A DNA stretch of 64,000 bases from Nostoc sp. TCL240-02. GTDB taxonomy: Bacteria; Cyanobacteriota; Cyanobacteriia; Cyanobacteriales; Nostocaceae. Made by a program: the position numbers and the translations under genes. Shown piece by piece: positions 56,331-64,000 of the stretch. A model generated the notes under the pieces. It was not told where the DNA came from and made no database searches. It saw nothing but the letters and a program-made list of their open reading frames with translations. How positions within the stretch are numbered: position 1 is the stretch's first letter; the number at the start of each line of letters is the position of its first letter. The stretch spans positions 2,046,501 through 2,110,500 of the forward strand of contig NZ_CP040094.1 of NCBI RefSeq assembly GCF_013343235.1, in the 5' to 3' direction.

Positions 56331-57560
56331 TTATTCTCTAATTAATTTTATCACCTCTTCTACTAATTCTTGCGGTACAGTTTCAGTTTCACCATAACGC
56401 CAAGGCCCTGCTATCATTTCTAAGTATGGTTCTCTATTGAGGATTTCTAACTTGTTCTCTTTAACACTGTGGATTACTGTTAAAGGAATTAATTGCTCTT
56501 GAGTGTCAGTGTTTAGTGTTTGGAAAAATTTATGCCATTTTGCTACCTCCTCTAGAGAGTTACTAATAATAACGTAGTGACTACAACTAGGCAACAAGAT
56601 TTGATCAGCTTCTCTTGGTATACCACCTAGATCAACTAACACTAAATCTGTATATTTGCGAATTTCTTTGATTACTTCAGCTTGCTGAGAGAAATATTCT
56701 GCTGGATTCTCAGGTTTTTTCCAGCGTCCAGCAATTTCTGATAGTTTATTCGCTAGTTCTGGATTTGTACCCATCATCTGAGCAAACCAATCTCCTTCAC
56801 CATCCCATGTTGTTCGATGCAAATAAACTTTATTGTTCCAACCCATGTTAACTAGGGTTTGTTTTAAGGTGTAAGCTAAAAGGCTTTTACCACTATTAGG
56901 GGGGCCACCAAATACGATCGCAGGACAAGGTGATTTAGGTACTAACTTAAATTTATCACCTGGAACAAGCTCTGGACACTGGCTAACAACAACTACTGCT
57001 TCAGTAGTTCTGATGTTGTAGCAAGCTATCCATAAGGCTTGTTGACAACGCATTACTAAGTGAGTATAAAGCCATACTGGGGCTTGTCCCCATAAAACTA
57101 TCTCTCTATTCCAGTTCAAATCGCTTGGTAGAGTCAGTGAATCTAAAGCTTGAGGGGAAATATCGACAGCATGAATTATTAAACACTGATAGCGATCGCC
57201 ATCAACGGTAATTACTTCATTGACTTTTAATTCTAAGTTACCGTTGAGCAAATTGTTTTTCGTAGAGCCTTGAATTTGTCCTACTTTTACTGTCGGGGTC
57301 TGACTATATACGACTATTGCGCCTTGAAGCTGAGGATAATAGCAGCTTACCCAAGCAGCATTCCGGCATTGATAAGCTAAGTTGCTATAGAGCCAGTTAG
57401 GAGCTTTACCGTCAATGACTACTCCATAATTAAAGTCTATGCCTTTTGGTAAGTCTAACTTTTTTAGTATTTCTGCTGGAAGTTGATTTTCATAGGGAAT
57501 TTCAATCTTTTGGTAAGGTTGCTCCTGTGCATCATATTCGCAAATCAGCTTAAGTGTCAT
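56331..57560 (-). CDS. Tandem Csx3-like domain protein fused to a P-loop ATPase
   Basis: 409 aa. Residues ~1-100 and ~105-205 are two repeats of the Csx3 fold: GVVIDGKAPNWLYSNLAYQC with AWVSCYYPQLQGAIVVYSQ, then VLWGQAPVWLYTHLVMRC with LWIACYNIRTTEAVVVVSQ. Csx3 proteins degrade or bind cyclic tetra-adenylate of type III CRISPR systems. In this family the DPRLG and terminal SH residues are catalytic; here they read YPQLQ and SQ in the first repeat, and NIRTT and SQ in the second. From ~215 on there is a ParA-like P-loop domain: Walker A IVFGGPPNSGKSLLAYTL and Walker B VLVDLGGIPREADQ. It is divergent from the WYL gene at 57688. Confidence 0.8.
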   Translation of the reverse strand: MTLKLICEYDAQEQPYQKIEIPYENQLPAEILKKLDLPKGIDFNYGVVIDGKAPNWLYSNLAYQCRNAAWVSCYYPQLQGAIVVYSQTPTVKVGQIQGSTKNNLLNGNLELKVNEVITVDGDRYQCLIIHAVDISPQALDSLTLPSDLNWNREIVLWGQAPVWLYTHLVMRCQQALWIACYNIRTTEAVVVVSQCPELVPGDKFKLVPKSPCPAIVFGGPPNSGKSLLAYTLKQTLVNMGWNNKVYLHRTTWDGEGDWFAQMMGTNPELANKLSEIAGRWKKPENPAEYFSQQAEVIKEIRKYTDLVLVDLGGIPREADQILLPSCSHYVIISNSLEEVAKWHKFFQTLNTDTQEQLIPLTVIHSVKENKLEILNREPYLEMIAGPWRYGETETVPQELVEEVIKLIRE

Positions 57561-57625
57561 TGATTAGTTCCTTAACTTAGTTAACTGACTGGATTTACTA
57601 TTGAGACAATACCGAGATAATGGAA

Positions 57626-57664
57626 TATCGCTTTTCCACTATTAGCGATAATAAATATAGCGAT
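57626..57664. promoter_or_regulatory. Operator candidate between the Csx3-like and WYL genes
   Basis: TATCGC (57626-57631) and GCGATA (57645-57650) form an inverted pair, with a third half-site AGCGAT at 57659-57664, in the 127-bp divergent promoter. The WYL protein next to it could bind it; this is inference. Confidence 0.4.
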
Positions 57665-57687
57665 CAGAATATTTAGGTGTAAGGTTT

Positions 57688-59250
57688 ATGTCTGCTAACT
57701 CTACTCAAATTTTTGATTATCCTCCAACCGTGGAATTACTAAGGAGTTTTTTGCCCTCTAAAGCAGTTTTATTAGAAGAAAAGGCTTTAAAGAAAGCGTG
57801 GAGAATATACATATATTTAAAAACTATATATGGTGATGGTATTAGTTTAGGAAATGATAAATATATTAACTCGCCTTTAGCTGGGAAACTTGCCAGTTAT
57901 GAGTTTAGTTTTTTAGACTGGTTGAGCGAGCTTGAAGTTTGCTTATTAAATCAAATACCAAAGCAGCTTAATCAGGCAAAGGGAAACAGTAATTCCAATA
58001 AAAAGCAACAAAAAGCAGAAGAACGAGAGAAAGCAAAAGAAAATATCTGTTTACTACAACAACTTACTATTGAAGATATTTGGTATCAGATGTTTTATCT
58101 CCAAGCAGAACGAGACAAGTGGATCGATGATTTTAAATATTTCTACAAAATTTCCGAGACCGAAATTCAGCACTTATTACAGCTTCGTCCCTTCGATAGT
58201 CAAGGCGACAATTTCACAAATCAGACTCGTCTTTATCGGTTAGACTTCCAAATTAGTCTGGCGAATGCTGAAAAAAATCACTGGCTTAAAGCAATTTATG
58301 ATTCGGAGCAAAAACTAACAGGTAATTATTTTAAGGTCGATTCTTGGTTGCAGCTAATTCCTGAATCATTAGAAAAAAATAATCATCAACAATTCAATAA
58401 CGAAGTCAATTCTGAATATATAAATAATGAAGAACTGGCAGATTTTATTACTAGATTTGCTAATAATACTCAGAAAAGACTACTTTTTACGGCTGAATTT
58501 ATTATGTCAGCAAACATTAAAAAGCAAAAATATAATGCTTTGATTAACACATTAGAATTAAATTGGTCTAAATCCGATTCTGTCAAGCCTTTAAAGATAA
58601 CCTACAAGAAATTTCAAACCTCTCGAGTAATCACAACTATTATTTTTCCGGTAATTTTTTACTACATCAAACGTGGCCCTTATCTTTATGCCATTCGTCC
58701 TACAGAATTTGAGGATGAAAACTACTACTGGGAAGGTTATCGGTTAGATCGAATTCTAGATGTAGAAATATTAGATTGGGATAATGAACAGATTCCAGTC
58801 AAGTTACGCGAACTCAAAGATGAAAATCAACTACCCACTCCTGAAGACGTAGAAGATTCTTTAGATGCTGATACTTTGGGTTATGCCTTTTGGAAAACTC
58901 AAAAAATGATGTTTGTCAGATTTGAACGCAATCATTACAGAAATTATATCCAGGATACTTCGCGGCAGAAAATCTTCAAAGAAATTAATTTCCAAAATTT
59001 TCAGGAACTTAATAGCGATTTAGAGAGATTTTTCAATAACAAAGAGATTACCCTAATTTTACAGTCTTTGCGGGGACAGATTAATGAGAAATATGTCTTT
59101 TGTATAGCCAAGTTTTACGAAGAAGATATTGATGTTTTTTTGCGAATTTTAATTTGGGGTAAAAATGTCAAGGTTATTTTACCTTTTGAGTTGAAAGATA
59201 AAATCTTTCAAGAGATTCAATCCACGATGAAACAGTATCAAGAGAAATAG
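57688..59250 (+). CDS. WYL-domain CRISPR-associated regulator (TIGR03985-like)
   Basis: 520 aa. The N-terminal half is helical (SFLPSKAVLLEEKALKKAWR, coiled coil with basic KKQQKAEEREKAKENI). Residues ~315-365 are a WYL-type domain: RGPYLYAIRPTEFEDENYYW then YRLDRILDVEILDWD. The C-terminal half has FVRFERNHYRNYIQDTSRQK and a short beta end. WYL proteins sense nucleotides or DNA ends and often regulate defence genes, and this layout recalls the TIGR03985 CRISPR-associated family of cyanobacteria. It lies divergent from the Csx3-like gene and upstream of the HD gene. Confidence 0.6.
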   Translation: MSANSTQIFDYPPTVELLRSFLPSKAVLLEEKALKKAWRIYIYLKTIYGDGISLGNDKYINSPLAGKLASYEFSFLDWLSELEVCLLNQIPKQLNQAKGNSNSNKKQQKAEEREKAKENICLLQQLTIEDIWYQMFYLQAERDKWIDDFKYFYKISETEIQHLLQLRPFDSQGDNFTNQTRLYRLDFQISLANAEKNHWLKAIYDSEQKLTGNYFKVDSWLQLIPESLEKNNHQQFNNEVNSEYINNEELADFITRFANNTQKRLLFTAEFIMSANIKKQKYNALINTLELNWSKSDSVKPLKITYKKFQTSRVITTIIFPVIFYYIKRGPYLYAIRPTEFEDENYYWEGYRLDRILDVEILDWDNEQIPVKLRELKDENQLPTPEDVEDSLDADTLGYAFWKTQKMMFVRFERNHYRNYIQDTSRQKIFKEINFQNFQELNSDLERFFNNKEITLILQSLRGQINEKYVFCIAKFYEEDIDVFLRILIWGKNVKVILPFELKDKIFQEIQSTMKQYQEK

Positions 59251-59279
59251 AAAGTGTGTACAGGGAATAGGCTAGAGAG

Positions 59280-59861
59280 ATGAATTTGAATTCTATTAAC
59301 AAACCAAAGCTAACTATTCGTTTTGAAGAAGCATTAGTGTATGCAACTCAACTTCATACTGAACAAGTAAGAAGAATTAGTGGTGTTCCTTACATTAGTC
59401 ATTTGCTCAGTGTGACTGCATTGGTTCTAGAAGATGGGGGAAGTGAAGATGAAGCGATCGCAGCCTTACTCCATGATGCCATAGAAGATCAGGGAGGGAG
59501 AAGAACTGGTGAAATTATTCGTCAAAAATTCGGCGACAAAGTAGCAGATATTGTTGAAAGTTGCACTGAATCTGATGCTGTTCCTCAACCACCTTGGAAA
59601 GAACGTAAACAAAAATATCTTGAGAATATTTCTCAGGGTTCACCAGAAGTTCTAAGGGTAGCACTCGCTGACAAAGTACACAATGCACGCTCAAATTTGA
59701 GTGAATGGTATCTCTATGGAGAAAAAGCTTGGAATAAAGAACAACGCCAGAGAACTCTTTGGTTTTATCGCTCAGTTATAGAAGTGGCGCAAACATTAAT
59801 AGATTCCAGGCTTTTAGAAGAATTCCGACGAATTGTTCAGCAATTAGAAGCTATTGAGTAA
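59280..59861 (+). CDS. HD-domain phosphohydrolase (SpoT/MESH1-like)
   Basis: 193 aa. RRISGVPYISHLLSVTALVL and AALLHDAIEDQGG give the HD motif, and LRVALADKVHNARSNL the third metal/substrate motif, as in the hydrolase domain of RelA/SpoT and MESH1. It should cleave a 3'-phosphorylated nucleotide or a related phosphodiester; no synthetase domain is present. It follows the WYL gene by 29 bp, so co-transcription is likely. A role in degrading a signalling nucleotide of this island is only inferred. Confidence 0.8.
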   Translation: MNLNSINKPKLTIRFEEALVYATQLHTEQVRRISGVPYISHLLSVTALVLEDGGSEDEAIAALLHDAIEDQGGRRTGEIIRQKFGDKVADIVESCTESDAVPQPPWKERKQKYLENISQGSPEVLRVALADKVHNARSNLSEWYLYGEKAWNKEQRQRTLWFYRSVIEVAQTLIDSRLLEEFRRIVQQLEAIE

Positions 59862-60025
59862 GGACAAATTACTTTCCGCAGATAATTTTTCTGATTGGCG
59901 ATGGAAATTCCTGTTTCCTAGAGGATGTCAAACTTAAAAGTGTTAGTTCACTAAATTTCTTGCAAAAGTCAGTTCGCAAATAAATTACTGACATTAATTT
60001 TCTCAAAATTTAGGAGACAGGGGTT

Positions 60026-60754
60026 ATGAAATATTCATTGCGTAAACAATCAAAAAAAGGTTCTACTATATCTTTTGAGCAGGTGCAGCAAGAACCACCT
60101 TTGTGGAAATCTCCGTTAACTTGGCTTTGCGCTGCTGGTGGTGTGTTGCTGATTGGAATTCCTTTAGTTATGGACAACGTAACCCATCGGGTAAATAGTG
60201 CGTTTTTGGTCGATATATCTCTGTCAAACCAACCTTACCAAACTTCCCTAGAGGCGCTTTGTCGCCAGTATGTTGAGCATTTGGTGGAAGGTGATGTCCG
60301 AATTTTAGGGAAGTTTGCAGATCGGGCGATAATATTGAGCAATCAGGAGTTTCAAGAGCGCGATCGCCTATCAATACAAAACCAATGCAAATATATTACC
60401 ACGCAACCATCAGGAATTGGTCGAGTTCCAGGAACATCGTTAATTGATGCGCTCTCTCGTCTAGAAACAGAGATTGGGCACCAACAAAGCCAAGATAATA
60501 CCCGACCAGTGGCGGCGGTAGTCGTTATCCAAGCTGCTGAACTTGTCAATCACCAACAACAAGATTTTACTGTCATTAAATCAAAGATTGAGGCTATTAT
60601 CCACAAAGGTGGTGCATTAGCGATTATTGGCCCGGATGTCGATTTACAGAACCAATTAAGTAGCCAGCTTAGTTCGGTGAAAAATACTCAAATTTGCACC
60701 TACTCTGACGGTCAGGCTTGTCTCGATTGGCTCTTCCAAATCGGGCGGAAATAG
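60026..60754 (+). CDS. Membrane-anchored von Willebrand A-like protein
   Basis: 242 aa. A membrane helix at ~34-52 (WLCAAGGVLLIGIPLVMD) follows a basic N-terminus. The rest reads as a VWA fold: FLVDISLSNQPYQ is the MIDAS DxSxS, GTSLIDALSRLETEI gives the second Thr, and AAVVVIQAAELVNHQQQDF lies at the third site, less clear. VWA domains bind a metal and a partner protein. It begins a cassette of small membrane proteins (60805, 61249, 61556) on the same strand. Confidence 0.65.
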   Translation: MKYSLRKQSKKGSTISFEQVQQEPPLWKSPLTWLCAAGGVLLIGIPLVMDNVTHRVNSAFLVDISLSNQPYQTSLEALCRQYVEHLVEGDVRILGKFADRAIILSNQEFQERDRLSIQNQCKYITTQPSGIGRVPGTSLIDALSRLETEIGHQQSQDNTRPVAAVVVIQAAELVNHQQQDFTVIKSKIEAIIHKGGALAIIGPDVDLQNQLSSQLSSVKNTQICTYSDGQACLDWLFQIGRK

Positions 60755-60804
60755 ACCTTTCCTAATAGGGACTAAGATAATTTTAGTAATTACAGGAACA
60801 GAAG

Positions 60805-61239
60805 ATGACCGCCAAAATCTCACCCAAACGCATTGAGAGACTTGAGCGCTGGCTGAAAATTATGCCAAGAACTTTGCTGAGAATGCCAGACTACGACCGA
60901 GCAAATATCATCGCCGCAATTAAAGAATATGCCAAATTTAATTTAGCGAATTCACAGATTGCCAAATATGATGCTGTGCGCTCTCGCCGTTTATCGCGTA
61001 ATCAGCGACAGATTACCCAATTTATTGTCATTCTCGCAGGGTCTTTGACTTTTTCTGTAGCCCCGCAATTACTGGCTAAACAAGCAGGACGAGGCCCTTG
61101 GGCAATATCAGCAGGTTTATTGGGCGGAGGATTAGCAAGTTTTTATGCTCATAGCAATGCGACTAAAGTGTTAACAGGAATTAAGCTGAAAAATAGTACA
61201 CAAAATAATCGCAAAGCTATTCTAGAACGCAAAAATTAA
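60805..61239 (+). CDS. Small two-helix membrane protein of unknown function
   Basis: 144 aa. A basic N-terminal soluble part (RIERLERWLKIMPRTLLRMP) is followed by two membrane helices (ITQFIVILAGSLTFSVAPQL and WAISAGLLGGGLASFYAH) and a basic tail. No family seen. It lies 50 bp after the VWA gene and 9 bp before the next one. Confidence 0.6.
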   Translation: MTAKISPKRIERLERWLKIMPRTLLRMPDYDRANIIAAIKEYAKFNLANSQIAKYDAVRSRRLSRNQRQITQFIVILAGSLTFSVAPQLLAKQAGRGPWAISAGLLGGGLASFYAHSNATKVLTGIKLKNSTQNNRKAILERKN

Positions 61240-61248
61240 GGAGGATTT

Positions 61249-61581
61249 ATGTTGGAAGATAATTTTAATCAGTTTGAGGAAACTCCTCAAGATGTATATA
61301 TTCAAACTCAAGGCGAAATGCTTAATGAAATAGAAGGAATTCATGATAGCAAACCTAATAAAGAGGCACTAGCGATCAGTGTATCTCTCAGTATTATTGA
61401 AGCAGCAGTTGCTTTTTATATGATTGCCTCGGCTGGGGTTTTGATTGCTGCAATGGTTAGCTTGTTTCCTGTGGCTTTGCTTTGGGCGATCGCTAATCAT
61501 CATGCCGAGAAAGTAGAACTACCAGAAGCTTACGACGAATTAGTAGAAAAATATTATGCAACAGTTCAAGAATCATCCTGA
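61249..61581 (+). CDS. Small membrane protein of unknown function
   Basis: 110 aa. An acidic N-terminus of about 40 residues (FNQFEETPQDVYIQTQGEML) is followed by two membrane helices (ALAISVSLSIIEAAVAFYMI and ASAGVLIAAMVSLFPVALLW) and a short tail. A clear AAGGAGG precedes the ATG. Its last 26 bases overlap the next gene, implying translational coupling. Confidence 0.6.
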   Translation: MLEDNFNQFEETPQDVYIQTQGEMLNEIEGIHDSKPNKEALAISVSLSIIEAAVAFYMIASAGVLIAAMVSLFPVALLWAIANHHAEKVELPEAYDELVEKYYATVQESS

Positions 61582-62134
61582 AAAAATCAGCCGAGAATTT
61601 GTACTTACACTTGAAATAATTCCTGATGAACGGGATTACAAAGAACAGATCGTTGATGCTCGTCTCAAGTGGATTTCTGAAAATGACCCACACAATCCTC
61701 TCAAGAACTTTAGCATGGTTGACTCTCAATGTGAGATAGATTTTTTTGTGTTTCGCCAGCAAGAATTAGAACAAGAAAAAGAAAGGCATATTCATCAGCT
61801 AATGCTTGAGTTACAACAAGAGTTACAAGAAATTCAAACAGATGAACTGCCTGAATTGGCTATCAACTTAATGGGGCCAGATTATTTGGTACAGGATAGA
61901 ATCCAAAAATATCGAGAGCAAGAAACCAGGAAACAAGAAGCAATTTGCCATGAGGAAGTTAAATTAATTGCAGGCAGATATAATAGCCTCAAACAGCAAT
62001 GCGAAGAACGGATTAACCAAGCTCGTGCTAACTATCAAGCTGCCTTTTGCATTTGGCAAGAAGAGCGTGGTTGGGGACTAGGGACTGGGGAGCAGAGGGG
62101 CAGAGGAGCAGAGGAGCAGAGAGGAAAGAGGTAA
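61556..62134 (+). CDS. Coiled-coil protein of unknown function with repeat-derived tail
   Basis: 192 aa, charged and helical: REFVLTLEIIPDERDYKEQI at the start, then a long Gln/Glu-rich coiled coil (EQEKERHIHQLMLELQQELQ onwards). The last ~20 residues (WGLGTGEQRGRGAEEQRGKR) are encoded by a GGGGAGCAGAGG-type intergenic repeat, so the original stop was probably lost and the frame now ends in the repeat. No family recognised. It ends the cassette before inverted arm B. Confidence 0.6.
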   Translation: MQQFKNHPEKISREFVLTLEIIPDERDYKEQIVDARLKWISENDPHNPLKNFSMVDSQCEIDFFVFRQQELEQEKERHIHQLMLELQQELQEIQTDELPELAINLMGPDYLVQDRIQKYREQETRKQEAICHEEVKLIAGRYNSLKQQCEERINQARANYQAAFCIWQEERGWGLGTGEQRGRGAEEQRGKR

Positions 62135-62199
62135 TTTTTCATTCTCCCCAATGCCCAATCCTCCATACCCCATGCCCTGTTTGGCCAATGCCCTAATAC

Positions 62200-62927
62200 C
62201 TAGCGTGTTGATTTTGTACCTTTTCAGGGGTTAAAAAATCATGCACAATCCTTGCTGAGTAAAATTTGCAGTGAGAAAAGTTATTTTTCGCGTTCTTTAA
62301 GTAATGAGTAATGAGTAATGAGTAATGAGTAAATAACTATTATTTATAAAGTAAAATTGAATTACCACATTCTTTTTTACTCATGATTAATTATAACGCA
62401 AATCTCAGTATTCAATAAAGAACAGAAAATTTGGCGATAAGAGTTATCAAAGCTTATTCTGAGCTATATAAAAGACCTTTTGACGACGCTGGCAAAATCT
62501 TGTCTAAACAATTTTTAAGAAGCGGGACATCAATAGGAGTAATGAGTAATGAGTAATGAGCAATGAGTAATAAGTAAAAAAATATTTATTATTTATTCAC
62601 CGTGAGCTAAAAATCTGTAAAAACCTCTAACTCATTACTCATTACTTATTACTTATTTTTCATGGTGCAAACTGTTCAGAAGCTAAATATGCACAATCAA
62701 ATAAAGACTTTATCAATAAGTATTCTATAGCCTTAAAGGAAGCCAGTGAAACCATTTATTGGATAAAAATAATGATAAAATCGGAGTTAGTGTCAAAATC
62801 AAAATTTCAAAACCTGATAGAAGAGAATGAAATAATTATTAAGATATTAACGACTTCAATCAACAAATTGAAAGAAAAATAAAAAATAATCCACTCATTA
62901 CTCATTACTTATTACTTATTTAATTTG
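62200..62927. repeat. Inverted-repeat arm B (pairs with 45326-46053)
   Basis: Reverse-complement partner of arm A, with only small differences (for example extra heptamer units and a stop). The inner edge begins CTAGCGTGTTGATTTTGTAC. The gap from 62135 to 63013 holds no gene except the relic inside the arm. Confidence 0.88.
62383..62884 (+). pseudogene. Second four-helix-bundle relic, with a stop codon as well as the insertion
   Basis: Same gene as 45357-45849 in reverse. The ATG at 62383 opens INYNANLSIQ, then a TAA replaces the GAA that follows in copy A. The interrupting AT-rich element is at the same site, and the end at 62884 gives TTSINKLKEK. It is more decayed than arm A. Confidence 0.8.
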
Positions 62928-63013
62928 GTTCACCGATGAAGACACCAAAACTGTATGAATAAAAAATGGGTAAATCTCATCAAAGTCAACACCCTACCTA
63001 ATACCCAATACTT

Positions 63014-63721
63014 ATGAAAAACTACTTTTTTCAAGCTGCAAAGATATTTTTTAATCCAGAAACTCTAGTTCCATTCATTATCGGTACGATTTTTTTATCT
63101 GTTCTAGGGAATGCTCTCACCCAAATATTATTTAATCTTTTTGGCACTACCACAACTGCTGCTGTGGGAATTGCTTTAGGGTCTGTATTAATTTTTATGT
63201 TTTCAGTGTGGTTTTTGGCTAAGTCATTAAGTAAAATGCGATCGCCTGAAATCGATTTAGGTAAATTGCCCCCCAAGAAACACAAAGGACTAATATTGTT
63301 AGTGAGTCGGGATGAACCTTGTCAAAGAGCAATAGATTATCATCTCCCAGAACTAGAATATTGTTGGTTAATTTGTTCTTCCCAGTCTCTTGATTTAGCC
63401 AAAAAGTTAAAACAGAATTTTCCGACGTTAAAAGTTGCAGAACCAGTTGTGGTCAACGATATCTACGATCCTCTAGAGTTCTATCAAGTTGTGAAAAAAA
63501 TCTACAAAAATCTCCCGGCAGGATGGACAATAGAAGATGCGATCGCTGATTTTACTGGCATGACTGCCCAAGGTAGTGTAGGAATGGTACTTGCTTCGTT
63601 GTCTGTACAAGGTCTGTTACAATACACGCCAGCTGAATTTAAAGATGGACAACCTACTGGTTATTCTCTCAACTCGATTGAAATTACTCTCAAGGAGCAG
63701 TTTCGCAGAGGAAAAAACTAA
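63014..63721 (+). CDS. Membrane-anchored CARF-like (cyclic oligoadenylate sensor) protein
   Basis: 235 aa. Two membrane helices at ~19-37 and ~47-67 (FIIGTIFLSVLGNALTQIL, AVGIALGSVLIFMFSVWFL). The soluble C-terminal part reads as a Rossmann CARF domain: KGLILLVSRDEPCQRAIDYH (first strand), YCWLICSSQSLDLAKKL (second) and IADFTGMTAQGSVGMVLASL, which corresponds to the conserved CARF glycine/Thr loop (usually D-x-TGGTK). CARF domains bind cyclic oligoadenylate from type III Cas10, and membrane-tethered forms are known. No nuclease domain is fused. It sits directly before the second leader. Confidence 0.7.
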   Translation: MKNYFFQAAKIFFNPETLVPFIIGTIFLSVLGNALTQILFNLFGTTTTAAVGIALGSVLIFMFSVWFLAKSLSKMRSPEIDLGKLPPKKHKGLILLVSRDEPCQRAIDYHLPELEYCWLICSSQSLDLAKKLKQNFPTLKVAEPVVVNDIYDPLEFYQVVKKIYKNLPAGWTIEDAIADFTGMTAQGSVGMVLASLSVQGLLQYTPAEFKDGQPTGYSLNSIEITLKEQFRRGKN

Positions 63722-63794
63722 GTAATATTTTTATCTATGTCAATGTTTATACTTTATGCTTAAGTTTGCAGGCGATCGTTATTTTCAGTAAAAG

Positions 63795-64000
63795 TATTGT
63801 TATATCTAGGTTTAAGGCAATTTATAAGAGTTTTGTATCAGCTTCATCTACACACCTCGGCGAATCGCCCAAACCATACCTTTTTCGTTGAGGTGTGTCG
63901 ATTGCTTACAGAGAGAGGGTTTGAGCTATGTGGTTTGGCCAATTTTTACTGAGGATGTACAATATTTTTAGAGGTGTGTCGATTTTGGCGCTGAAACCCT
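63795..64000 (+). promoter_or_regulatory. CRISPR leader 2, cut by the window end
   Basis: 63830-64000 aligns with leader 1 (49546-49716) over 171 positions without a gap, including GAGGTGTGTCGATT twice and ACACACCTC. The 35 bp before it (AAAGTATTGTTATATCTAGG) resemble the end of cas2. The distance in leader 1 predicts the first repeat of a second array at about base 28 past the end. Confidence 0.85.

Noticed and set aside
1..64000. tRNA, rRNA or riboswitch genes
   Set aside because: None recognised by eye in the gaps; a dedicated RNA search could still find small RNAs.
49527..64000. cas10, RAMP or cas6 effector genes in the island
   Set aside because: All frames were read; none has HD/GGDD palm or RAMP glycine-loop patterns.

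Overview
The window is chromosomal DNA from a filamentous, probably heterocystous cyanobacterium of the Nostoc type. The evidence is the dense HIP1 octamer (GCGATCGC), the 7-8 bp short tandem repeats (such as AATGAGT and ATGACAA), the fdxN-element-type xisH/xisI pair, two Pkn2-like kinases, and large TPR/STAND/WD40 proteins. No rRNA or tRNA gene was recognised. The window starts inside a gene and ends inside a CRISPR leader.

Layout. 0-4.3 kb: a possible catabolic cluster (isochorismatase-like hydrolase, GMC oxidoreductase, flavin disulfide oxidoreductase), then a lactate dehydrogenase remnant and a truncated Uma2 gene. 4.3-20.5 kb: mostly housekeeping genes (Ser/Thr kinase, ddl, RCK potassium channel, def, HtrA protease, dnaA, glycoside-hydrolase-like protein, glutamine-synthetase-family enzyme, aminotransferase, degenerate MBL protein), with Nostoc-type repeats between them, including a MITE-like element around a 21-bp tandem repeat. 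20.6-28.0 kb: a two-gene operon of a P-loop ATPase and a 2021-aa TPR-nSTAND-TM-WD40 protein, bracketed by 44-bp imperfect direct repeats that suggest insertion as a block. 28.4-45.0 kb: ribD, a second kinase, a cupin, an acidic TerB-like protein, a GH13 amylase with a starch-binding domain, ppsA, xisHI, a GNAT, a PMT-family glycosyltransferase and trmB. ppsA and the PMT gene each carry repeat-derived DNA inside the reading frame.

45.3-64 kb is the unusual part: a CRISPR and signalling island. Its bulk lies between two inverted ~0.73-kb arms, each holding a dead four-helix-bundle gene. Inside are a reverse transcriptase-Cas1 gene broken by a precisely placed IS5-family element and by an A9 frameshift, then cas2, a leader and a 25-repeat array. 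Next come two NYN-domain (LabA-like) nucleases, a small membrane coiled-coil protein, and a ubiquitin-like conjugation set (Ubl, E2-like, JAB-E1 fusion). These are followed by a tandem Csx3-like/P-loop ATPase with replaced catalytic residues, a WYL-type CRISPR-associated regulator, an HD hydrolase, and a membrane cassette with a von Willebrand A-like protein. Outside the second arm sit a membrane-anchored CARF-like protein and a second copy of the CRISPR leader, which predicts a second array about 28 nt past the window end.

How it may fit together (inference). CARF, Csx3-like and WYL proteins point to a type III CRISPR with cyclic-oligoadenylate signalling whose effector (cas10/RAMP) genes lie outside the window. 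The NYN, Ubl-E2-E1/JAB and membrane modules are candidate accessory arms. No single gene here is unprecedented as a family; the novelty lies in the combination, the catalytically degraded tandem Csx3 ATPase, and the disrupted RT-Cas1 beside a duplicated leader.
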